NCBI GenBank assembly: GCA_036443405.1 | Contig: JAZFYD010000129.1 | Span: 1-21,889, forward strand | Length of the DNA: 21,889 bases | Origin: JAZFYD01 sp036443405 | GTDB lineage: Bacteria; Planctomycetota; PLA2 | Reading direction: 5' to 3' | In this document: piece by piece, positions 15,788-21,889 of the stretch | How positions within the stretch are numbered: position 1 is the stretch's first letter | Layout of the letters: each line of letters opens with the position of its first letter | Notes under the pieces: model-generated | Databases searched by the model: none | What the model saw: the letters and a program-made list of their open reading frames with translations, nothing else | What the model was told of the DNA's origin: nothing | Program-made: the position numbers and the translations under genes

Positions 15788-16801
15788 CTACTTGTAGCCG
15801 GTCGGGTTCTGAGACTGCCAACGCCACGCGTCCGCGCACATCTCGTCGAGACCGCGGCTGGCGCTCCAATTGAGCTTCTCCGCCGCGAGCGCGGGGTCGG
15901 CGTAGCACGACGCGGAATCGCCTTCCCGGCGGCCAACGACCTCGTGCTTGATCTCGACGCCTGACGCCTTTTGCGCCGCCGCGACCACGTCGAGCACGCT
16001 GTACCCGTGGCCGGTGCCGAGGTTGTACGCCACGCAACCCTTGGTGTCGGGCAGCGCGTCGATCGCCGCGACGTGCCCGAGCGCGAGATCGACGACGTGA
16101 ATGTAGTCGCGCACGCCGGTACCGTCGGGGGTGTCGTAGTCGTCGCCGAACACCTTCACGCTGTCGTGGCGGCCGACGGCGGTCTGCATGACAAACGGCA
16201 TCAGGTTGTTCGGGATGCCGATCGGATCCTCGCCGATGCGGCCGCTTTGGTGCGCGCCGACCGGGTTGAAGTACCGCAGCAGGATCATGCGCCACTCGGG
16301 ATCCGACTTCGCGAGGTCGCGCGAGATGTCCTCGATCATGAGTTTGGTGCGCCCGTACGGGTTCAGCGCGCAGAGCGGAAAACTCTCGTCGATCGGCACC
16401 GTCGCGGGGTCGCCATACACCGTCGCGGATGACGAGAACACGAAGTCCTTGACGTTGTGCCGCCCCATCGCCTCCAGCAGCACGAGCGTCGCCGCGATGT
16501 TGTTCTGGTAGTACTTCAGCGGAATTTCGTTGGACTCGCCGACGGCTTTCAGCCCGGCGAAGTGGATCACCGAGTCGAACTTGTCGCCGGCGAACACACC
16601 CTCGACACCGTCCTCATCTCGCAGATCGACCTTGTGGAACTCGGCCGTCTTGCCGGTCAACTCCGCGACGCGAGACAGCGACTCCTCGCTGGAGTTGCAG
16701 AGGTTGTCGACCACGACGACGTCGTGGCCGGCTTCCAGAAGCTCGAGCGTGGTGTGACTGCCGATGTACCCGGCGCCGCCGGTCACGAGAATGCGGGACA
16801 T
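15788..16801 (-). CDS. galE: UDP-glucose 4-epimerase
   Basis: A 337-residue extended short-chain dehydrogenase that interconverts UDP-glucose and UDP-galactose with tightly bound NAD. It matches E. coli GalE (338) in length and register. The NAD motif GGAGYIG is at 8-14, the serine motif FSSSATVYG at 122-130, and the catalytic Y149 and K153 in NPYGRTK. FNPVGAHQSGRIGEDP is the typical substrate-binding region. The ATG is 3 bases after the TAA of the redoxin gene, so galE is the last gene of a tight four-gene minus-strand operon. It supplies sugar nucleotides for surface glycans. The link to its redox and acyl-phosphate neighbours is not obvious. Confidence 0.96.
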   Translation of the reverse strand: MSRILVTGGAGYIGSHTTLELLEAGHDVVVVDNLCNSSEESLSRVAELTGKTAEFHKVDLRDEDGVEGVFAGDKFDSVIHFAGLKAVGESNEIPLKYYQNNIAATLVLLEAMGRHNVKDFVFSSSATVYGDPATVPIDESFPLCALNPYGRTKLMIEDISRDLAKSDPEWRMILLRYFNPVGAHQSGRIGEDPIGIPNNLMPFVMQTAVGRHDSVKVFGDDYDTPDGTGVRDYIHVVDLALGHVAAIDALPDTKGCVAYNLGTGHGYSVLDVVAAAQKASGVEIKHEVVGRREGDSASCYADPALAAEKLNWSASRGLDEMCADAWRWQSQNPTGYK

Positions 16802-16804
16802 GGC

Positions 16805-18211
16805 TTAGTCATCGGCTGCACGCGGGTTCGGGTTGATTTCGATCTCGAAATCGAGGCGCCGATACACGCACTGTCCCAGCGCGCTCTCGCAGGCGTTGAA
16901 CAACGCATACCCCCGCAGCGCGAACTTCGATGCCCCCTCGGGCAAGGCCAGGTCCCACTCGAATCGCCGTTCCTCGACGGAAGTCTCCGCATCGGGCCCC
17001 GCAAGCTCCAGCAAGTTGCGCTCAACGTGAGCGCCTTTCGGCAACGACTTCGGATCGATCCAGACCCGCATGGGCTCCGCCTCGTTGTTCCAGTACAGGG
17101 TGTGCTCCGACGCTGGCCGGAACGACACGTGCACCCGTGCCACCGGCGCACCCTTGCCCGTCCGAAACGCGTGAGCCGCATCGAACTCGATCCAGCCGTC
17201 CTTCACGCGATGGATCTTTCCGTCCGGATCCGGCTCCTTGTCACCCGCAACGCCGCCCATCGACCGCGCTGGCAGCGCAAGCTCCGCCCCGCTCAGCGGC
17301 ACCTTCAATTGCACCGGCGTCTCGCCCCGTGCCGCGATCTCCTTTTGTGCGCGCTCGACCCATTCGTAGAACGGATACGGCTTATCCATGCGCGGCCCGT
17401 ACTGCTGGATGCGCCGGCGCCAGATGTATTGGTTGGAATCGACCTCGAGCGCTTTCCTCCAGTACTCGATGGCTTTCTGAAAGTCCCCTGGTTGACGCTC
17501 CTGAGAGTCGTATCGCAAACGGTACGCGGCACCCGCCCAGAACTTCACTCTCGGGTCCTCATCGAGAACGGTTCCGACCTCGATCTCGTTGAGCCACCTC
17601 GGGTCGAACCCTTCCTTTCGCCACAACAGCCTGGACATCTCCTCCGTAAGGTCAATCCGCCTCATACGCTGCCCCATGTCCTTCCGCCAAAACACACTGC
17701 GAGGCAACAACGCGTCCGCCGGTTCCGGAGTCTCAAGTCGTTTCTTTGGCGCCTCAAACTCCCGGTTCAGAAACTTCGATTCAATCGTGAGCGGATCCGC
17801 GCGCAGCGAGCGCACGACCAAGTGCTCATCGATCAAGATGAAGATCGGAACGACCTTGGCTTGCGTGAGGTTGAACGGGTCCCACAAGATGGGCCAATCG
17901 ATGTCTTGCCACTGCGCGAACAACCGGCAGCGCTGCGGGTGCTGCTCTTGCGTGATGCCGACGATCTGCAGTTTGCCTTCCTTGCGCCACTTCTCTGTGA
18001 GTTTGTGCCACCCGGGCACGTGCTTGCGGCAACCCGCTCACCAGGATGCGAATTGAATCAGCAGGGTCTTTTTGCCGCGGAAGTCCCAAAGCGATTTCGT
18101 TTCACCGTCGATCGTCGGAAGACGAAGGTTGGGAACGATTTCGCCGACGTCGGGTATCCAATCCGCCATCACGGGTGCCGCGCACAACAGCAGGATCGCC
18201 AAGAAGCGCAT
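16805..18211 (-). CDS. Probable selenocysteine-containing exported redoxin (UxxC) with DsbD-alpha-like C-terminal domain
   Basis: Read through one in-frame TGA (18038-18040), this is a 468-residue protein. Residues 1-16 are a signal peptide (MRFLAILLLCAAPVMA). Residues ~20-165 form a TlpA/AhpC-like thioredoxin fold: VPNLRLPTIDGETKSLWDF, TLLIQFASW, then residue 58 = TGA, then AGC61RKHVPGW. The TGA sits exactly where the attacking cysteine of CxxC belongs. The frame continues with no other lesion, and VVPIFILID supplies the expected cis-proline strand. Residues ~185-260 are helical, perhaps TPR-like (YWRKALEVDSNQYIW). The C-terminal ~280-468 region resembles DsbD-alpha and has C441 and C448 in NACESALGQC. 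The ATG at 18211 is 16 bases after the pta stop. Alternatives: a nonsense mutation or sequencing error. If the TGA terminates, only a 57-residue stub is made. Confidence 0.75.
18005..18037 (-). promoter_or_regulatory. Candidate bacterial SECIS hairpin downstream of the in-frame TGA
   Basis: On the minus strand, GTGCC (18015-18019) pairs with GGCAC (18005-18009) around the loop CGGGT. The loop begins 23 bases after the TGA and has G in its second position. Known bacterial SECIS elements lie just 3' of the UGA with a short stem and an early G in the apical loop bound by SelB. Five-base stems are common in GC-rich DNA, so this is supporting rather than decisive. Confidence 0.45.
18038..18040 (-). 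other. In-frame TGA, probable selenocysteine codon (residue 58)
   Basis: The codon order is TTC GCA TCC TGG TGA GCG GGT TGC CGC: F-A-S-W-[TGA]-A-G-C-R. Thioredoxin-fold proteins of this type normally read W-C-x-x-C here. TGA is an ordinary stop in the adjacent pta and DUF1446 genes, so general codon reassignment does not explain it. Confidence 0.7.
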
Positions 18212-18217
18212 CCCGCG

Positions 18218-18223
18218 AGTGTA
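18218..18223 (-). promoter_or_regulatory. -10-like TACACT 6 bases before the redoxin start
   Basis: TACACT (minus strand) is followed by 6 bases and the ATG at 18209-18211, between the pta stop and the redoxin gene. No strong Shine-Dalgarno is present. It could be an internal leaderless promoter, or chance. Confidence 0.3.
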
Positions 18224-18227
18224 CCGA

Positions 18228-19136
18228 TCATTGCAGCGCGGTGATGCAGGCGACATCGACGATATCGTGCGCAGTGCAGCCGCGGCTCAGATCGTTGGCG
18301 GGTTTGGCGAGGCCCTGCAGGATCGGGCCGAGCGCCGTCGCGCCGCCCAAACGCTGGCCGAGCTTGTACGCGATGTTGCCGGCGCCCAGGTCGGGGAACA
18401 CCAAAACGTTGGCGCGGCCACCGACCGCGCTGCCGGGCGCTTTCTTGGCCGCGACCTCGGGAACCAGCGCCGCGTCGCCCTGCAACTCGCCGTCGACGCA
18501 CAGATCCGGCGCGCGCTGCCGGACGATGTCGGTTGCGCGCGCGACCTTCTCGGCGTCTTCGTGGCTCGCGCTGCCCTTGGTGGAGAAGCTCAACAACGCT
18601 ACGCGCGGTTCGTCCTCCAAGAACAGGCGCGCGCTCGCCGCACTCTGAATTGCGATGTCCGCAAGCTGCGCCTCGTCCGGATCGGGCACCACGCCGCAGT
18701 CAGCGAAGAGGTACGCGCCGGTTTTCGGAAACGCCATCAGGAAGAAGCTCGAGACCAAACGAGCGTGCTCGCCGAGGCCGATACCCAGGATGGCAGCGCG
18801 AACCGTGTCGGCGGTGGTCGCGACGGCCCCACCGACGAACCCGTCCGCGTCGCCCGCGTTCACCATCAACGCCGCGAACAAAAGCGGATCGCGAATCGCC
18901 TCGACGGCCTGCTCGCGGGTGACTCCCTTGTGCATGCGGCGTTCCTCGAACAGCGCGGCGAGCTTGTCATCCCCGGCCGCCACGCGCTCCGGGTCGAGCA
19001 ACACCGGGTCCGCCAAACCCTCGCCCGCAAGAATCTTCGCCGCTTCCTGAACGCGCGGATCGCCGCCCTCGGGCAGCACGATGCGCCGCGGTTGCGCCTT
19101 GGCGCGATCACGAATGCGCTGCAGGACGTCGCTCAC
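18228..19136 (-). CDS. pta: Phosphate acetyl/butyryl transferase
   Basis: A 302-residue single-domain PTA_PTB family protein, which exchanges CoA and phosphate on acetyl groups (acetyl-CoA + Pi = acetyl-phosphate + CoA). Typical stretches are RIVLPEGGDPRVQEAA near the N-terminus, then SFSTKGSASHEDAEKV, DGELQGDAALVPEVAAKKAP, GRANVLVFPDLGAGNIAYKL and ILQGLAKPANDLSRGC. These are standard for Pta rather than Ptb. The frame is open far upstream, but the real start is the GTG at 19136, which shares GTGA with the stop of the DUF1446 gene. That implies translational coupling, and the protein start VSDVLQRI fits the family. No acetate kinase gene is in the window. Placement after a DUF1446 gene suggests a role in acyl-CoA breakdown. 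Confidence 0.93.
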   Translation of the reverse strand: MSDVLQRIRDRAKAQPRRIVLPEGGDPRVQEAAKILAGEGLADPVLLDPERVAAGDDKLAALFEERRMHKGVTREQAVEAIRDPLLFAALMVNAGDADGFVGGAVATTADTVRAAILGIGLGEHARLVSSFFLMAFPKTGAYLFADCGVVPDPDEAQLADIAIQSAASARLFLEDEPRVALLSFSTKGSASHEDAEKVARATDIVRQRAPDLCVDGELQGDAALVPEVAAKKAPGSAVGGRANVLVFPDLGAGNIAYKLGQRLGGATALGPILQGLAKPANDLSRGCTAHDIVDVACITALQ

Positions 19137-20917
19137 AGTTCGAACAGCGCCACGTCCGCCTCGACCTCCGCCGCGAGCAGGTGCTGCGCGTAGGTCTTGC
19201 CCTGGGCGTCCAGAAGAAGCGAAAGCGTGCCGCCGCCGCCGAGGCTTTCGTGCAGCAGGAAGTTGAACGCGAGGAGGTTCGGCACCTCGAAACGCTCGAC
19301 CTCGCCGTGACAGACACCCGCGAACCGCGCCTTCACGAACTCCGTAGTCAGGTGCTCGCGCAGCCAGTTGTAAATCCGCGGTCCGCGCGCGATCACACCG
19401 ACGTTGCACGTGTCGCCCTTGTCGCCCGACCGCGCGAGACAAAGCTCCGCGAGCTTCACGGTGCGGGTCTCCTCGCCGGGCAGCGCCTCCGCCGCCACCG
19501 GTTCCGGTTCGAACTCGATCGCGGTCGTGCCGGTGAGATCGGGATGCGGGATCTCGACCTCCTCGTTGCCGAGGACGGCACGAACGGACAAAGGCGCGCG
19601 CGACATCAGCGCGGGCCAGTAGCCGACGACCGACGAAGCGCGCGGGCGCCCCTGGTCGGCGAGATAGGTAATCCCGGGCACGGTGCCGAGCACGCGCGGC
19701 ACGAGTTGCGGCGCGAAGTGCGCGTTGATGTTGTCGGCGGTGTGATCCCGCACCGCGAACTGCAACAACACCTCGTTGGGGTCGCGCTCGTCCAGCGGCG
19801 GATGGCAACTGTCGTAACCGATGCGCTGCGTGAGCGCGGCGGCGTAGAGGTCCTTGCCGCCGGCGCTGTCCCAGAACGAGTCCGCAACCGCATCGGCCTT
19901 CGCCAGCGCGTCGGGGCCCGATACCATCAGCCGGCCGAATGCGCGATACCCCTGCGTGAAACTGAGCGACACCTTGAGCTTCTCCGGCGCCGGCCCGCCT
20001 TTGATGCCGGATACGTTCACGCGGTCCGGACCGTCCTGTTTGAGTTGGATGGAGTCGAAACGCGCGGTGACATCCGGCGAGATGTACGCCGGTGCGCCCA
20101 TCTCATAGAGCAACTGCTCCGACACGGTATCCACGGTGACGAGGCCGCCGGTGAGCGGGTGTTTCGTAACCGTGAACGTCGCGTCGTCGTTCGCCTCGAC
20201 GAGCGGATACCCCATGCGGTGAAACGAGGGAAAGAGCTGCCAGTCCGTGAAGTTGCCGCCGGTGCACTGCGTGCCGCACTCGACGAAGTGGCCGGCGACG
20301 ACGCCCGCAGCGATCTTGTCCCAGTCGTCGGGCGCCCAGCCGAACTCGTGCATCATCGGCGCGAGGGTGACGGCGGTGTCGGTGATGCGGCCAGCGATCA
20401 CGATGTTGGCGCCCATCTCGAGCGCCTTCACGACCGGCGCGGCGCCGAGATAGACGTTGGCCGATAGAACCTTGTCGCGCACGCTCGCGAGCGGCTCGCC
20501 GGTATCCATGTGCGCCAGCGGCTCGTCCGCGGCCGCGAGCGCGTCCAAGTCATCGAAGATGTCGTCGCCCAAGACGACACCGACCTTCACTTTGTCGGCG
20601 ACGCCGAGCTCGACGGCGAGCTTCTCCACGGCATCGCGGCACGCGAGCGGGTTCACACCACCCGCGTTGCTGATGATCGTGATGTCCTTTTCGACACACG
20701 CCAGCAGCACGTCACGCAACTGCGTGAGGAAGTCGGCAGCGAAACCCCTAGCTGAGTCCTTTTGCTTCTGCTTCTGCAGGATCGCCATGGTCACCTCGGC
20801 GAGGTAATCCATGACGAGGTAGTCGATGGGACCCCCTTCGACCTGGCGCCGAGCCGCGGTCGGGTCGTCCCCCCAAAAGCCGCCACAGTTGGCGATGACG
20901 ATGCGTTGTTTGCCCAT
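19133..20917 (-). CDS. Acyclic terpene utilisation AtuA-like (DUF1446) protein with C-terminal AtuA-like domain
   Basis: A 594-residue protein of the DUF1446/AtuA family, associated with breakdown of acyclic terpenes, leucine/isovalerate-type and other branched acyl-CoAs; the reaction is not firmly established. The large N-terminal domain (about 1-450) shows IANCGGFWGDD, ISNAGGVNPLACRDA, ANIVIAGRITDTAVTLAPM and HFVECGTQCTGGNF. The smaller C-terminal domain (about 485-594) carries LARSGDKGDTCNVGVIARG, its hallmark. Both domains are fused here; in some bacteria they are separate genes. There is no signal peptide. It is the first gene of the four-gene operon, overlapping pta by 4 bases. No carboxylase or acyl-CoA dehydrogenase gene is nearby, so the substrate is open. 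A TAGAAT lies 9 bases before the ATG. Confidence 0.92.
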   Translation of the reverse strand: MGKQRIVIANCGGFWGDDPTAARRQVEGGPIDYLVMDYLAEVTMAILQKQKQKDSARGFAADFLTQLRDVLLACVEKDITIISNAGGVNPLACRDAVEKLAVELGVADKVKVGVVLGDDIFDDLDALAAADEPLAHMDTGEPLASVRDKVLSANVYLGAAPVVKALEMGANIVIAGRITDTAVTLAPMMHEFGWAPDDWDKIAAGVVAGHFVECGTQCTGGNFTDWQLFPSFHRMGYPLVEANDDATFTVTKHPLTGGLVTVDTVSEQLLYEMGAPAYISPDVTARFDSIQLKQDGPDRVNVSGIKGGPAPEKLKVSLSFTQGYRAFGRLMVSGPDALAKADAVADSFWDSAGGKDLYAAALTQRIGYDSCHPPLDERDPNEVLLQFAVRDHTADNINAHFAPQLVPRVLGTVPGITYLADQGRPRASSVVGYWPALMSRAPLSVRAVLGNEEVEIPHPDLTGTTAIEFEPEPVAAEALPGEETRTVKLAELCLARSGDKGDTCNVGVIARGPRIYNWLREHLTTEFVKARFAGVCHGEVERFEVPNLLAFNFLLHESLGGGGTLSLLLDAQGKTYAQHLLAAEVEADVALFEL

Positions 20918-20926
20918 TGGACGCGC

Positions 20927-20932
20927 ATTCTA
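20927..20932 (-). promoter_or_regulatory. -10-like TAGAAT before the DUF1446 operon
   Basis: TAGAAT (minus strand) lies 9 bases before the ATG at 20917, in the 53-base gap after the DUF1570-like gene. No Shine-Dalgarno is seen. It is the best candidate for the operon promoter, with a very short leader. Confidence 0.4.
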
Positions 20933-20970
20933 CGCCTCAGCCCGAGCGGGTTGAACCTCCGGCGGCAAGC

Positions 20971-21889
20971 CTATTTCGCGAACGCCGCCCAGCTGCGGTC
21001 GAGTTTTTTCCAGTCCGCGTCGGTGTAGCCGCCGAACACGGCGTCGAACGCGCGCTCGCCGATCTCGCCGCGTTTTTGGGAGACCGCGGCGCGGCGTTGC
21101 TGCCACTTCTGGAGGACCTCTTGGCGGTCGGCCTCGGACTTGGCGACCTTCAGCTCCTCCTGGAGCGACGTCATGTCGGCTTTCTTGTCGCGCGCCTTGT
21201 TGGCGTTCGCCGCTTCCTCGGTGGCGGTGACCAGGTAGCCGAGGTACTCCGTCAGAATGCCCTTGGTCTTGCCCCTGTTGCCCTTGCCGAGCAGCCAGGT
21301 CACGACGGAGCCGGCCTGCAGTGTGTAGGGATCGAACGTCATGCCGGTGTTGCCGGCGCGGTCCATGACATTGCTCGCGACCGCGCCCACCACGGGCGGG
21401 TTGCCGCCATCTTCGGTGAGGAGCTGTTGCAACCGGAGTTGGCGCTTGCCCTTCACCATCGCACGCAGCTGGTCGCGGTTCCACGGGTCGGTCTTGTGGG
21501 ACGCGCGCTTACCGCTCGATTTCAGAAAGCGCATGTGCTGGCCGAGGCCTTTGCGAATCCAGTCGGGCATGTTGTCGTTCAAGTGCGGGCTCTTGAACGA
21601 GATCCACTGGCGGAACAGCCGTTGGTTGAGCTGGCCGTACTGGGCGTTTTTGAAGTAGCCGCGGTCCTCGCTGACCAGCACCTCGTTCGAGGCCGCAAGC
21701 CAGTCGTTGTTGCGCGAGCGGTACGCGCGCTCGTCGGCGCCGTTGGCGAACACGCGGATGATGGCCGGCGGGACGTACCCCTCGCCGACGCCGCCGAACT
21801 GCTTTTCGCAGTACGCGCGCACGGCCTCGGCGTGATTGCCGGATTTCTTCATGAACTTTGCGGGCGCGTTGCCCAGGAGCAGATAGTTC
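20971..21889 (-). CDS. DUF1570-like protein lacking a visible HExxH (5'-truncated by window edge)
   Basis: The frame is open to the right edge (it reads NYLLLGNAPAKFMKK at the edge), so the N-terminus is missing and the ATG at 21852 is probably internal. About 305 residues are visible. VPPAIIRVFANGADERAYR, NEVLVSEDRG and NMPDWIRKGLGQHMRF follow the layout of DUF1570 proteins, peptidase-like proteins frequent in Planctomycetes, where P-x-W-L-x-E-G-L-A-x-Y is typical. The place where an HExxH would be expected reads LNQRLFRQWI, so a zinc site is not apparent. A Lys/Glu-rich coiled coil (about the last 100 residues) follows. The family link is moderate; function is unknown. Confidence 0.65.
   Translation of the reverse strand, partial: NYLLLGNAPAKFMKKSGNHAEAVRAYCEKQFGGVGEGYVPPAIIRVFANGADERAYRSRNNDWLAASNEVLVSEDRGYFKNAQYGQLNQRLFRQWISFKSPHLNDNMPDWIRKGLGQHMRFLKSSGKRASHKTDPWNRDQLRAMVKGKRQLRLQQLLTEDGGNPPVVGAVASNVMDRAGNTGMTFDPYTLQAGSVVTWLLGKGNRGKTKGILTEYLGYLVTATEEAANANKARDKKADMTSLQEELKVAKSEADRQEVLQKWQQRRAAVSQKRGEIGERAFDAVFGGYTDADWKKLDRSWAAFAK

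Noticed and set aside
18026..18037. Hairpin GCGG-GTTG-CCGC directly after the TGA as the SECIS element
   Set aside because: Its loop lies only 4 bases after the TGA, too close for the known bacterial SECIS layout; the hairpin at 18005-18019 fits better.
16457..18244. 595-codon plus-strand open frame opposite galE and the redoxin gene
   Set aside because: Antisense shadow. Its existence shows only that open frames are cheap here, so the redoxin call rests on motifs, not on openness.
18038..18256. Separate 72-codon gene ending at the TGA, plus an independent gene starting at GTG 18019
   Set aside because: The two pieces are in the same frame, 18 bases apart, and together make one thioredoxin fold; the GTG start would cut the fold in half.
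16805..20917. Genome-wide reassignment of TGA to an amino acid
   Set aside because: The DUF1446 and pta genes, the AsmA-like gene and the FGE-like gene all end sensibly at TGA.

Overview
The window is GC-rich, densely coding chromosomal DNA from a free-living, probably heterotrophic bacterium. The best guess is Planctomycetota or a close relative. Pointers are a membrane-anchored leucine-rich-repeat protein with 'ITDAGL'-type repeats, a PEP-CTERM protein, a secreted formylglycine-enzyme-like fold, and a DUF1570-like protein. No rRNA, tRNA, CRISPR array, transposase or phage gene was seen. The taxonomic call is inference.

Layout. Positions 1-7000 are nearly all minus strand: the LRR protein (cut by the left edge), an M3 oligoendopeptidase, a PEP-CTERM protein ending at a good intrinsic terminator, a 431-base gap with palindromes, a secreted FGE-like/thioredoxin fusion, and a PaaK/CapK-type adenylate-forming ligase. 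Divergent from the ligase are an M1 aminopeptidase with a HEAT-like tail and then trxB (plus strand). trxB converges on an FAD monooxygenase gene that is broken by a one-base frameshift. Next is a plus-strand operon: M24 Xaa-Pro peptidase, AsmA-like membrane protein, secreted alpha/beta hydrolase. It converges on a tight four-gene minus-strand operon, transcribed in the order AtuA-like DUF1446 protein, phosphotransacetylase, redoxin, galE. A DUF1570-like protein enters from the right edge.

The most interesting object is the redoxin gene (16805-18211, minus). It reads as one open frame except for a single TGA at the exact place of the first cysteine of the thioredoxin CxxC motif (W-TGA-A-G-C-R-K). 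A hairpin with a G in its apical loop begins 18 bases after the TGA, as in bacterial SECIS elements. TGA is a normal stop in neighbouring genes, including the gene directly upstream. The simplest reading is a selenocysteine-containing (UxxC) exported thioredoxin-like protein, fused to a C-terminal domain that carries its own CX6C pair and resembles DsbD-alpha. A one-base nonsense mutation or sequencing error remains possible.

Several genes without a Shine-Dalgarno sequence carry a -10-like hexamer 6-9 bases before the start codon, which suggests leaderless transcripts.
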